From: Methylobacterium sp. 77
GTDB taxonomy: Bacteria > Pseudomonadota > Alphaproteobacteria > Rhizobiales > Beijerinckiaceae
DNA length: 64,000 bases
NCBI RefSeq assembly: GCF_000372825.1
Contig: NZ_KB910516.1
Span: forward strand, 2,388,011 to 2,452,010
Direction: 5' to 3'
The notes beneath the pieces are model-generated. The model did not search any database and was not told the DNA's origin. It saw nothing but the letters and a program-made list of their open reading frames with translations. The position numbers were made by a program, and so were the translations under genes. The first letter of the stretch is position 1; each line of letters starts with the position of its first letter. This document shows positions 20,016-28,196 of this stretch, piece after piece.

Positions 20016-20897
20016 TCAGGGCGAGCCCGCCGTTTCATCGCCGATCGGGCGGATCAGCCCCTCCTGCGCGACCGAGGCCACGAGCTTCCCGTCCCGCGTG
20101 AAGATCGATCCCCTCGCGAATCCGCGCGCTCCGGAGGCGACCGGGCTCTCCTGTACGTAGAGAAGCCAGTCGTCGGCGCGGAAGGGGCGGTGGAACCAGA
20201 GGGCGTGATCCAGGCTGGCGGATTGGATCGTCGGGTCGAACACGGTCCTTCCGTGCGGGATCAGCGTGGCGTCGAGAAGCATGAGGTCGGACGCGTAGGC
20301 GAGGACGGCGCGATGGATGGCGGGATCGTCCGGCAGGCGCTCCCCGGCCCGGAACCAGACATGGAAGCGCGGCTCGCGCGGCGCGCGCGACATGTACCGC
20401 TGCACCTCGACCGGCCGTAGCTCGATCGGCGTGGCGCGACTGAGATAGGCGCGCATCGTCTTCGGGATCGACGGTCCCGCCCGGGCGGCGAGAGCGGGCG
20501 CGTCCAGCAGCGCCTCCGGCTCCGGGACGTCCGGCATGGCGATCTGATGAGAAACTCCCTCCTCCTCGCTGTGGAAGGAGGCCGACATGGCGAAGATCGC
20601 GCGTCCGTGCTGATGAGCCACGACCCGGCGCGTCGCGAAGCTGCGCCCGTCGCGGATACGCTCCACCGCATAGTCGATCGATGCGGCCGGGTCGCCGCCG
20701 AGGATGAAATAGGCATGGAGGGAGTGTGGCGGACGGCTCCCCTCCACCGTCCGCGACGCGGCGACCAGGGCCTGCCCGAGAACCTGGCCGCCGAAGACCC
20801 GGAACCAGCCGGTCTGGATGCTCTGCCCCCGGAACAGATCGTCGTCGAGGGGGGCGAGGTCGAGGCAGGCGAGGAGTTCGTCGACGGATCCGGTCAT
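20016..20897 (-). CDS. tesB: Acyl-CoA thioesterase II
   Basis: A 293-residue double-hotdog thioesterase that hydrolyses medium- and long-chain acyl-CoAs to free acid and CoA. Family landmarks are the N-terminal DLAPLDDDLFRGQSIQTGW and FGGQVLGQALVAA, HSLHAYFILGGDP, and in the second hotdog SLDHALWFHRPFRADDWLLY with its catalytic Asp. The ATG at 20897, preceded by GAAAGG, gives the normal N-terminus; open codons upstream are not conserved-looking. It is divergent from the UbiH-like gene. Confidence 0.94.
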   Translation of the reverse strand: MTGSVDELLACLDLAPLDDDLFRGQSIQTGWFRVFGGQVLGQALVAASRTVEGSRPPHSLHAYFILGGDPAASIDYAVERIRDGRSFATRRVVAHQHGRAIFAMSASFHSEEEGVSHQIAMPDVPEPEALLDAPALAARAGPSIPKTMRAYLSRATPIELRPVEVQRYMSRAPREPRFHVWFRAGERLPDDPAIHRAVLAYASDLMLLDATLIPHGRTVFDPTIQSASLDHALWFHRPFRADDWLLYVQESPVASGARGFARGSIFTRDGKLVASVAQEGLIRPIGDETAGSP

Positions 20898-21128
20898 GCG
20901 GGCCTTTCGCCGGGCAAGGATGGCGCTGCGAACCTGCATCATGCAGTCACGGAGAATGGCATCGCCATAGCTCGCTCGGGAAGGCAAGGCTCGTGCGCCG
21001 AATCCGGACGATCCGCAGTCACGATCGCACGCCGACTTTCCCACTCATGCGTTGCCTCAGGCGGCGCGGGGTGCCACTCCGATTCCCGAGCGACCGAAGC
21101 CGACGCAGATGGGTACGAGGTGAAGAGC

Positions 21129-22406
21129 ATGGGCCGATCGACGCAAGGATTGGCGCGCCGCAAGGTGGTCGTCGCCGGCGGCGGCATTCCCGGTCTCAGC
21201 CTGGCGCTGGCTCTGCGCCGGACCCATGGCGATGCCCTGGACGTGACCGTCTGTGATCCGGGACTCGATACGGCCGCCATGCGCCATCGCGGGCGAGCCT
21301 TCGCCGTGGCCGCCGGGGGCCGGCGGATGCTGGCGTGCCTCGGGATCTGGAGCGAGGTGGCCCATGCGGCGGAGCCGATCCTCGACATGGCGATCAGCGA
21401 CAGCCGGGTGAAGGACCCGGTCCGTCCCGTCTTCCTGACGTTCGGGCAGGATGGGGCGGCCGAAGGCGACGGGCCTCTGTCGGGCGAGCCCTTCGCACAT
21501 ATGGTCGAGGCCGAATTCCTGGTGGGCGCCCTGCTTTCGGCATCGACGGCCTGCGGCGTCGCCCTCGAACCGGTCGGCATCCGCCACGCGCAGGCGAGCG
21601 GGGGCAGCATCGCCATGTCCCTTTCCGACGGACGCGAGACGAGCGCGAGCCTCCTCGTGGCCGCGGATGGTGCGCGGTCGCGCCTGCGCGAGGCCGCCGG
21701 GATCGGATGGGTCGGTCGCTCCTATCCCCAGAGGGGTATCGTCGCCACGATCGGGCATGAACGTCCGCATGGCGGCCGGGCCTATGAGCACTTCCTGCCG
21801 AGCGGCCCCTTCGCGATCCTGCCTCTCGTCGATGGCGGCACCCTGGGGCACCGCTCCTCCATCGTCTGGACGGAGAGGGAGGCGGATGTCGAGGCGCTGA
21901 TCGGCGGAAGCCGGGAGGACACGCTGAGCGAGATCGAGCGTCGGTTCGGGCTCAATCTCGGCCGCCTCGTCATCGAGGACGGGCCGAGCGCCCATCCGCT
22001 CTCCCTCGGCATCGCGCGAAGCTTCCGGGGCGAGCGTCTCGCCCTGCTCGGCGATGCGGCGCACGTCATCCATCCCATCGCCGGCCAGGGTCTCAACCTC
22101 GGACTCGCCGATGCCGCCGCTTTGGCGGAAGAGATCACCGAGGCCCTGCGTCTCGGTCTCGATCCTGGATCGAAGGATGTGCTCCGGCGCTACGAGCGAA
22201 GCCGCCGCTTTGATACGCTCGCCATGGCGGCCGCGACCGACGGATTGAACCGTCTGTTCTCGAACGATCTGCTGCCGGTGCGGCTCGTGCGCGATCTCGG
22301 TCTCGGGCTCGTCGACAAGCTGCCCGGCTTGAAGTCGCTCTTCATCGGCGAGGCCTCCGCCTCGCGAGGGGCCTCGCCCAGACTGATGCGGGGCGAGGCC
22401 TTGTGA
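21129..22406 (+). CDS. FAD-dependent monooxygenase of the UbiH/UbiF/COQ6 family
   Basis: A 425-residue flavoprotein hydroxylase. It has the N-terminal dinucleotide motif VVVAGGGIPGLSLALALRR, the DG motif AADGARSRLREAAGI, and the C-terminal GDAAHVIHPIAGQGLNLGLAD that binds the FAD ribityl chain and marks ubiquinone-ring hydroxylases. It probably hydroxylates a polyprenyl-phenol intermediate of ubiquinone; which ring position cannot be told from sequence. The start is ATG at 21129 with AAGAG just ahead; codons open upstream lie over the tesB promoter region. It converges on ppa with 12 bases between. Confidence 0.9.
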   Translation: MGRSTQGLARRKVVVAGGGIPGLSLALALRRTHGDALDVTVCDPGLDTAAMRHRGRAFAVAAGGRRMLACLGIWSEVAHAAEPILDMAISDSRVKDPVRPVFLTFGQDGAAEGDGPLSGEPFAHMVEAEFLVGALLSASTACGVALEPVGIRHAQASGGSIAMSLSDGRETSASLLVAADGARSRLREAAGIGWVGRSYPQRGIVATIGHERPHGGRAYEHFLPSGPFAILPLVDGGTLGHRSSIVWTEREADVEALIGGSREDTLSEIERRFGLNLGRLVIEDGPSAHPLSLGIARSFRGERLALLGDAAHVIHPIAGQGLNLGLADAAALAEEITEALRLGLDPGSKDVLRRYERSRRFDTLAMAAATDGLNRLFSNDLLPVRLVRDLGLGLVDKLPGLKSLFIGEASASRGASPRLMRGEAL

Positions 22407-22418
22407 CGGAACTTAGTC

Positions 22419-22955
22419 TCAGGCCTTCTCGGCCTTGGCGCGCTCGATGCCTTCGTGGATCAGGCGGTGCGCCTCGGCCTTGTCGCCCCAGCGCTTGATC
22501 TTCACCCACTTGCCGGGCTCCAGATCCTTGTAGTGCTCGAAGAAGTGTTGGATCTGCTGGACCGTGATGTCCGGCAGGTCGGTGTAATTCTCGATCCGGT
22601 CGTAGCGCATGGTGAGGTGACGGGACGGCACCGCGATGATCTTCTCGTCCTCGCCGGCATTGTCCTCCATCACCAGGACGCCGACCGGGCGCACGCTGAT
22701 GATCGCACCCGGAGCGATGGCGCGCGTATTGGCCACGAGAACGTCGCAGGGATCGCCGTCACCCGACAGGGTGTGGGGGATGAATCCGTAATTCCCCGGA
22801 TAATGCATCGCGGTATAGAGGAAGCGGTCGACGACGAGGGCGCCGGATTCCTTGTCCATCTCGTACTTGATCGGATCGCCGCCGATCGGCACCTCGATGA
22901 TGACGTTGACGTCTTCCGGCGGGTTTTTTCCAATCGAGACGGAATCGATGATCAT
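22419..22955 (-). CDS. ppa: Inorganic pyrophosphatase
   Basis: A 178-residue family I soluble pyrophosphatase that hydrolyses PPi to phosphate and drives biosynthesis forward. The signature DGDPCDVLV carries metal-binding aspartates. Other markers are [35 protein letters not shown] and [17 protein letters not shown]. The length is standard for the hexameric bacterial enzyme. It is monocistronic as far as can be seen, with about 210 bases of leader and promoter region upstream. Confidence 0.96.
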   Translation of the reverse strand: MIIDSVSIGKNPPEDVNVIIEVPIGGDPIKYEMDKESGALVVDRFLYTAMHYPGNYGFIPHTLSGDGDPCDVLVANTRAIAPGAIISVRPVGVLVMEDNAGEDEKIIAVPSRHLTMRYDRIENYTDLPDITVQQIQHFFEHYKDLEPGKWVKIKRWGDKAEAHRLIHEGIERAKAEKA

Positions 22956-23081
22956 GGGGTCCTCTCCGGGCCTGCAACAACTCTGAGCGCTGTTTCGGCG
23001 TCTCTTAAATCCCTTCCGACATAAAGGAAATCGACCTTAGTACGATGCGCCGAGCTTTTGCGGGAACCGTAACCGGGGCGA

Positions 23082-23121
23082 CATGGTCCCGGTTGCAAAG
23101 CCATGGTCCCGGTTGCAAAGC
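23082..23121. repeat. Perfect 20-bp tandem duplication upstream of ppa
   Basis: CATGGTCCCGGTTGCAAAGC is present twice in direct succession, about 125 bases upstream of the ppa start and 48 bases past the stop of the next gene. No other role is apparent. Confidence 0.85.
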
Positions 23122-23168
23122 ATGGAATCCGTCGCACCGTTCGGTCGATCGGGGGCCCGTGGGCCGCA

Positions 23169-23510
23169 TCAGGATTTCCCGTCGCGCGCGCCGAACCAGC
23201 GGTTCCAGACGCCCTCGCACCAGCGAGCGGATCGTTCGAGCGGAATCTTGAGCGCCGGCACGTCCTGGCTGAGTAGTGCCAGACCGACCGGCAGCATCCA
23301 CAAACCGAGCACCGGCAGGATCGAGAAGATCCCTCCGAGAATGAACAGGATCGCCGCGCCGATCCGGACCCAGCGGCGGGAGGGCACCCGCAACCAGTCG
23401 ATCGCATGGCGCAACTTATCGGGGAGCTTCTCGGTGAGGCGCGTGACGCGATCGTCCCAGTCCTGCGCCGTGCAATCCTGGCGAGACGCGTCCTGCTGGC
23501 TGGCGGTCAT
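23169..23510 (-). CDS. Small membrane protein, PGPGW-like
   Basis: A 113-residue protein. The N-terminal 45 residues are hydrophilic and charged, then two adjacent hydrophobic segments (VRIGAAILFILGGIFSILP and VLGLWMLPVGLALLSQ) form a helical hairpin. DVPALKIPLERSARWCEG and a basic tail follow. The pattern fits the PGPGW family of small transmembrane proteins of unknown function. It lies on the same strand as the GNAT gene upstream and ppa downstream, but spacings of more than 150 bases make an operon unsure. Confidence 0.72.
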   Translation of the reverse strand: MTASQQDASRQDCTAQDWDDRVTRLTEKLPDKLRHAIDWLRVPSRRWVRIGAAILFILGGIFSILPVLGLWMLPVGLALLSQDVPALKIPLERSARWCEGVWNRWFGARDGKS

Positions 23511-23667
23511 TGTGTTCCTTGATCCGGAAGGAGGGAGCGGCGGCGCGGTCCCACCATATGGGAACGGCCGGCTCCGACCATCGGATCAACGAACTGCCCC
23601 GCTGCCGGGGTTCCATGAAGAGCGAGAGCCCGGACGCGCGGATGTCGGTCCGCTCGCCCGCGATGAC

Positions 23668-24174
23668 TCACTCGAAGCGGTAGGCCACCTTGGGAAGGAC
23701 AGCGCCGGCCATGCGGTCGACGGCCTCCGCCACCCGCTTGCCGCCGAGACCGGCATAGAAGTCGCAGGCCCGCTCGTTTCCCGCCAGGGTCCAGACACCG
23801 ATCCGCGTCAGGCCGTGATCGGCGAGATCGTTGCGGATCGCCCGGAACAGCCGTCGCCCGAGACCGAGCCCCTGATAGGCGGGAAGGATGTAGAGCTCGT
23901 CGACCTCGCCGGAGGCCTTGAGCGCGCTTCCCCGAGCCTGCCCGTAGATCGCGTATCCCACCACTTCCTCGCCGGTCTCGACGACGACCAGGGGACGATT
24001 GCGCTGGGCCGCGCCGAGCCACCATTGCGAGGAGCGTTGGGAGATCATCCGCTCCAGCGAGAGGCCGGGGATGATGCCGCGATACGCTTCCCTCCACGAT
24101 TCGTCGAAGACGTCACTCAACCGATCGGCGTCTCCCGAACGGGCGCGGCGGATGCTGGTGGTGCTCGTTCTCAT
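23668..24174 (-). CDS. GNAT family N-acetyltransferase
   Basis: A 168-residue acetyltransferase. The fold begins IRRARSGDADRLSDVFDESW and has motif A VDELYILPAYQGLGLGRRLF, then the beta-5/alpha-4 segment ERACDFYAGLGGKRVAEAV. WREAYRGIIPGLSLE resembles members that act on small amines or protein N-termini, but the substrate cannot be inferred. The ATG at 24174 gives the family start; more codons are open upstream but unlike the family. It is divergent from the phosphatase gene. Confidence 0.86.
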   Translation of the reverse strand: MRTSTTSIRRARSGDADRLSDVFDESWREAYRGIIPGLSLERMISQRSSQWWLGAAQRNRPLVVVETGEEVVGYAIYGQARGSALKASGEVDELYILPAYQGLGLGRRLFRAIRNDLADHGLTRIGVWTLAGNERACDFYAGLGGKRVAEAVDRMAGAVLPKVAYRFE

Positions 24175-24380
24175 GACTGTCCCTACGCTCGTTGGAAACG
24201 GGAACGATCTCGCATCGAAATGCACGATGCAGGCATGATGAAGGCAAGCCGGATGCCGAGTTTCGCCACGGGAGTTTCGAAAGCTCGGTATGGGTCCATT
24301 TGGCATCATAGGTTTGCCCGACGCCGCTCCGGCTGTTAGAGCCGCAACTCCCTCCCCTCGACCGGTCCTTGCCGCCACCC

Positions 24381-25106
24381 GTGTTCAACAGATTCATCAA
24401 GCCCGAGATCCGCTATGCCCGGCGCATGGCGCGGATCGCCCGCTTCGAGCAGCCGATCGCCGGCCGGGGCGCGCGCATGCGGGCCTGGGCCAACATGCTG
24501 CTGGTGGATCACGGCGTTTTCCGTCTCGCCTATCTCAACCGGCACAAGATCGGCACCGGCAAGATCTGGCGCTCGGCCCAGCCGACGCCGCACCAGCTGG
24601 CCTGGTTCCGGCGCCAGGGCGTGCGTACGGTGATCTCCCTCCGCGGCGGCCGAGAGCACGGTTCCTGGCCGCTCCAGCGCGAAGCCTGCGCGCAGCAGGG
24701 GCTGGAACTGGTGGAATTCGTGCTGCGCTCACGCGAGGCACCGTCGAAGGAGACGATCCTCGGCGCCAAGGCCTTCTTCGACAGCGTCCAGTATCCCGCG
24801 ATGATGCATTGCAAGTCGGGGGCCGACCGCGCCGGCCTGGGCGCCGCGCTCTACCTCATCCTGCACGAGCGCGTGCCGGTCTCCGAGGCGATGGGGCAGC
24901 TCTCGGCCCGCTACGGCCATTTCCGCTTCGCCAAGACCGGGATCCTCGACGCGTTCTTCGACCTCTACCTGCGGGAGGGCGAGGCCAGGGGGATGGATTT
25001 CCTGACCTGGGTCGAGACGGTCTACGAACCTGAAGCCCTGAAGCGCGACTTCCGGCCGGGTTTCTGGTCGGACCTCTTGGTCGATCGGGTGATCAAGCGG
25101 GAATAG
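24381..25106 (+). CDS. Tyrosine/dual-specificity-type protein phosphatase (CX5R)
   Basis: A 241-residue protein with a cysteine phosphatase loop, HCKSGADRAG, containing the CX5R catalytic signature. The upstream general-acid region is less clear. IGTGKIWRSAQPTPHQLAWF and VRTVISLRGG are typical of the DSP/SIW14-like branch, some of which act on inositol phosphates instead of proteins. The start is uncertain: GTG at 24381 gives MFNRFIKPEIRYARRM, and a TTG at 24369 would add four residues. It overlaps nothing and ends four bases before the convergent pheA. The substrate is unknown. Confidence 0.82.
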   Translation: MFNRFIKPEIRYARRMARIARFEQPIAGRGARMRAWANMLLVDHGVFRLAYLNRHKIGTGKIWRSAQPTPHQLAWFRRQGVRTVISLRGGREHGSWPLQREACAQQGLELVEFVLRSREAPSKETILGAKAFFDSVQYPAMMHCKSGADRAGLGAALYLILHERVPVSEAMGQLSARYGHFRFAKTGILDAFFDLYLREGEARGMDFLTWVETVYEPEALKRDFRPGFWSDLLVDRVIKRE

Positions 25107-25110
25107 CCCC

Positions 25111-25983
25111 CTACTCCGCCGCCAGCCGCGTCGTCTCGCGGAAGGGATGGGCGGGATAGGTGCCGATGATGCGCAGCTCGCGCGAGAAATAAGCGAGTTC
25201 CTCGAGCGCGCGGGCGAGGCCCGGATCCTCGGGGTGGCCGTCGACCTCGGCATAGAACTGCGTCGCCGAGAACTGGCCCTCGACCATGTAGCTCTCGAGC
25301 TTCGACATGTTGACGCCGTTGGTGGCAAAGCCCCCGAGCGCCTTGTAGAGCGCCGCAGGGATGTTGCGGACGCGGAAGATGAAGCTCGTCACCGTGGGGC
25401 CGGAATCCTGCGGGACGACCGCTTCCTTCTCGGAGAACACCACGAAGCGGGTGGTGTTGTGGCTCTCGTCCTCGACGTCGCGGGCGAGGATGTCGAGCCC
25501 GTAGACACCGGCGGCCATGGCCGGAGCCAGGGCGCCGCGGCTCGGATCGCCCACCTCCGCGACCTCGCGCGCCGCGCCCGCCGTATCGCCTGCCACCACG
25601 GCCTTGAGCCCGAGCCGCCGGATGATCTTGCGGCACTGGCCGAGGGCATGGACGTGGCTGTGCACCGTCCTGATCGCTTCGATCGGCGTGCCGGGAAGCG
25701 CCATCAGCTGAAAATGGATCGGCAGGAAGTGCTCGGCCACGATGTGCAGGCCGGATGTCGGGATGAGATGATGGATGTCGGCGACACGGCCGGCGATGGA
25801 ATTCTCGATCGGGATCATCGCCAGGGCGGCGCGGCCGTCATTCACCGCCGCGAAGGCCTCCTCGAACGAGGCGCAGGGCAGCGGTGTCCAGTCCGGATAG
25901 GCCTGGGCACAGATGATGTGCGAGTTCGCGCCGGGCTCACCCTGGTAGGAGATCGTGGTGCTGGGATCAGGCGTGATGGACAT
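25111..25983 (-). CDS. pheA: Prephenate dehydratase (monofunctional)
   Basis: A 290-residue enzyme of phenylalanine synthesis that converts prephenate to phenylpyruvate. The catalytic domain (~1-190) has ISYQGEPGANSH, MIPIENSIAGRV and the catalytic Thr in HNTTRFVVF. A C-terminal ACT domain (~200-280: TSFIFRVRNIPAALYKALG, NMSKLESYM) provides feedback inhibition by Phe. There is no chorismate mutase domain. It lies 20 bases after kdsB on the same strand, so the two probably share a transcript. Confidence 0.95.
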   Translation of the reverse strand: MSITPDPSTTISYQGEPGANSHIICAQAYPDWTPLPCASFEEAFAAVNDGRAALAMIPIENSIAGRVADIHHLIPTSGLHIVAEHFLPIHFQLMALPGTPIEAIRTVHSHVHALGQCRKIIRRLGLKAVVAGDTAGAAREVAEVGDPSRGALAPAMAAGVYGLDILARDVEDESHNTTRFVVFSEKEAVVPQDSGPTVTSFIFRVRNIPAALYKALGGFATNGVNMSKLESYMVEGQFSATQFYAEVDGHPEDPGLARALEELAYFSRELRIIGTYPAHPFRETTRLAAE

Positions 25984-26003
25984 GGTCGCGATGACTCGGT
26001 TCG

Positions 26004-26747
26004 TCAGTTGAGGCGCCGGGCCTGGAGCACGGCCCGCGCCCGCTCCAGGTCGGCGGGGGTGTCGACGCCGAGCGGCAGGTCGTCGACGATCATGGCGTCG
26101 ATGCGCATACCGGCTTCCAGCGCCCGGAGCTGTTCGAGTTTCTCACGGGTCTCGAGTTCACCCGGCTTCATGGCCATGAAGCGCGTGAGCGCGCGGCGGC
26201 GATAGGCGTAGAGCCCGATATGATGGAACAGCGGCCCCTCGCCCCAGGGCGCCTCAGCCCGGGTGAAATAGAGCGCGCGCAGGCGGTTCGGCCCGACATG
26301 ATGGCCGACGAGTTTCACCACGTTGGGGTCGCGCCGCTCCTCGTCGCGGGTGATGACGGCGCAGAGGGTGGCGATATCCACGGCGCGATCGGCGAGCGGC
26401 AGGATCGCTGCGCCGATGACGGCCGGATCGATCGTGGGCAGGTCGCCCTGCAGGTTGACCACGACGTCGTGATTGCCCTGCGGATCGATGATCTCGAGGG
26501 CCTCGGCCAGGCGGTCGGATCCCGAGGGGTGGTCGGCCCGGGTGAGGACGGCGAGGCCGCCGACCCGCTCCACCGCATCGACGATCTCGGAGGAATCGGT
26601 GGCCACGATGACGGGGCCGATGCCGGCCTCCACGGCGCGGCGCCAGACATGCACGATCATCGGCTCGCCGGCGATGTCGGCCATCGGCTTGTCGGGCAGC
26701 CGCGTGGCCGCCATGCGTGCGGGGATCAGGACGAGGGGATCTGACAT
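26004..26747 (-). CDS. kdsB: 3-deoxy-manno-octulosonate cytidylyltransferase
   Basis: A 247-residue nucleotidyltransferase that activates Kdo as CMP-Kdo for LPS inner-core assembly. Family motifs: [20 protein letters not shown] (CTP binding), [26 protein letters not shown], and [13 protein letters not shown] in the sugar-binding half. The length and C-terminus ([11 protein letters not shown]) are normal. It is the first gene of a probable kdsB-pheA unit and is divergent from the cytochrome c gene. Confidence 0.96.
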   Translation of the reverse strand: MSDPLVLIPARMAATRLPDKPMADIAGEPMIVHVWRRAVEAGIGPVIVATDSSEIVDAVERVGGLAVLTRADHPSGSDRLAEALEIIDPQGNHDVVVNLQGDLPTIDPAVIGAAILPLADRAVDIATLCAVITRDEERRDPNVVKLVGHHVGPNRLRALYFTRAEAPWGEGPLFHHIGLYAYRRRALTRFMAMKPGELETREKLEQLRALEAGMRIDAMIVDDLPLGVDTPADLERARAVLQARRLN

Positions 26748-26988
26748 CGACCGGCGGATTTCTCCAGCGAGGGGGCGGATTAGCAGGGCCGATCCCGGTT
26801 GTCATCGTCACCCGGATGCCGCGATCGATGACAGCTTTGGCGCTGCGACTACGCGGCTCGTCACTCCGCCATTGTCAAGGTCGGCCCAGTACCGCTATTC
26901 ACCCTCGAACATTTCCAGAGTCCGGGGCATCCGCTCGCCGGGCCTCGCCTGACGCCGCAACCGGCGGACGCCCCCGGAGTTGTCGAGA

Positions 26989-27813
26989 ATGGACTCTTTC
27001 GAGCTGAACAAGGTCGCGGGCGCCGTACTCGGCACCCTCCTTCTCGCCCTGGGTTCGGGATTCGTCGCCGAGTTGATCTACAGTCCGAAGCCGGCGGGTA
27101 GTGCCGGCTACGCGCTGCCCGAGCCTCAGCCCGAGGCGGCCGGCGGCGCGGGTCCCGCGGCGGCCAAGGCGGAGCCGCTTCCGGTTCGCCTCGCCAGTGC
27201 CAGCGTCGAGAAGGGCACGAGTGCCGCCAAGAAATGCGCCGCCTGCCACAGCTTCGAGAAGGGCGGACCGAACAAGGTCGGCCCGCATCTCTGGGGCGTC
27301 GTCGACCGTCAGCGCGCGCATGAGAGCGGCTTCGAGTATTCCGCTGCCCTGAAGGAAAAGGGCGGCACCTGGACTTACGACGAACTCGACCACTTCCTCG
27401 CCAATCCGAAAGCCTACGTGCCCGGCACGAAGATGGCCTTCGCGGGGATTCAGGCGCCGCAGGAGCGCGCCGACGTGATCACCTATCTGCGCTCGCTCGC
27501 GGACACGCCCGCTGCCCTCCCGGCAGTGGAGAAGGCTGCGGCCGAGGAGAAGCCTGCGGACGCCAAATCTGCCGATGGCAAGCCCGCGGAAGCCAAGCCT
27601 ACGGACGCCAAGCCTGCCGAAGCCAAGCCCGCGGATACCAAGCCCGCGGATACCAAGCCCGCGGAAGCCAAGCCCGCCGAAGCCAAGCCCGCCGAAGCCA
27701 AGCCCGCCGAAGCCAAGCCCGCCGAAGCAAAGCCGACTGACGAGAAGCCAGCGGACCAGAAGGCGTCCGACGAGAAGCCGGCTGACGCACCGCCGGAGAA
27801 GCCCGCGCAGTAG
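26989..27813 (+). CDS. cycM: Membrane-anchored cytochrome c, CycM-like, with repetitive C-terminal tail
   Basis: A 274-residue protein. An uncleaved-looking N-terminal helix (about residues 8-32, MDSFELNKVAGAVLGTLLL) should anchor it to the periplasmic side. One class I cytochrome c domain has heme attachment C83-A-A-C86-H87 and a probable axial Met149 in PGTKMAF. It matches CycM, which carries electrons from the bc1 complex to aa3 oxidase in rhizobia. Unlike the roughly 180-residue family norm, a ~90-residue tail (181-274) of PAEAK-type repeats follows. The start is the ATG at 26989. The FMN dehydrogenase gene follows after a 383-base gap. Confidence 0.88.
   Translation: MDSFELNKVAGAVLGTLLLALGSGFVAELIYSPKPAGSAGYALPEPQPEAAGGAGPAAAKAEPLPVRLASASVEKGTSAAKKCAACHSFEKGGPNKVGPHLWGVVDRQRAHESGFEYSAALKEKGGTWTYDELDHFLANPKAYVPGTKMAFAGIQAPQERADVITYLRSLADTPAALPAVEKAAAEEKPADAKSADGKPAEAKPTDAKPAEAKPADTKPADTKPAEAKPAEAKPAEAKPAEAKPAEAKPTDEKPADQKASDEKPADAPPEKPAQ
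27585..27735 (+). repeat. 15-bp in-frame repeats encoding the PAEAK tail
   Basis: About ten copies of a 15-base unit (GCCGAAGCCAAGCCC and variants) run in phase through the 3' part of the cytochrome c gene. Copies are near-identical in the middle and diverge at the edges, suggesting recent expansion by slippage. Confidence 0.85.
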
Positions 27814-27852
27814 CGGCCAAGACGGCCGGAAATTCTCTTTTCAGAATCGTCG

Positions 27853-27887
27853 AACAGGCCGGGCATGTCCCGGCCTGTTGCGTTTTG
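27853..27887 (+). terminator. Terminator of the cytochrome c gene
   Basis: AACAGGCCGGG pairs with CCCGGCCTGTT (11 bp, five-base loop), followed by GCGTTTT. The T-run is short and offset. Confidence 0.65.
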
Positions 27888-27996
27888 GCGGGCGGATTGA
27901 CCCAGCATCGGCGATGTTGCGGTGCCACACAGGGCCCGATTCGCCTCATCCGGCGATGCAACGAGCGGTGCGGATCGCGCCATCGTGAACGCTTGG

Positions 27997-28049
27997 ATGC
28001 GACCTGATGCTACCAACTCTACCGACTGAGCAGCGTCTGGAGGTCGCAT
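27997..28049. other. Long hairpin with tRNA D-arm-like loop
   Basis: ATGCGACCT at 27997-28005 pairs perfectly with AGGTCGCAT at 28041-28049. An inner GATGCT/AGCGTC stem adds six more pairs (one G-T) after a three-base bulge. The loop read on the minus strand contains GCTCAGTCGGTAGAG, identical to a common tRNA D-arm, but no acceptor stem, anticodon arm or T-arm can be built. A tRNA remnant, a structured leader element or a terminator (TTTT follows on the plus strand) are possible. Confidence 0.5.
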
Positions 28050-28196
28050 TTTGAACGAAATACTGCAGATTCCCGAGAGGCGATGCTCACGCTTGCAAAT
28101 ATCGATTCTGGAATTAGAATTATAACAGTTGTTGCGCTGCACAATCGAAATGGTGCAGGTAGTCGTGTCATTTCAAAGCAAATTAGAGCAGGGCGA

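Larger units (their letters stand above)
27814..28196. other. Intergenic region with terminator, structured element and AT-rich leader
   Basis: 383 bases without a credible gene. It holds a terminator at 27853-27887, a long hairpin with a tRNA D-arm-like loop at 27997-28049, and a stretch from about 28070 to 28195 that is visibly AT-richer than the rest of the window. The last part should be the promoter and leader of the FMN dehydrogenase gene. Confidence 0.6.

Noticed and set aside
27585..27735. A CRISPR-like array
   Set aside because: The 15-bp units are contiguous, in frame and code for PAEAK; there are no spacers.
28008..28040. A tRNA gene on the minus strand
   Set aside because: The D-arm sequence matches perfectly, but no acceptor stem pairs, there is no T-arm with the TTCGA core, and no anticodon arm. 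Kept only as a structured element.
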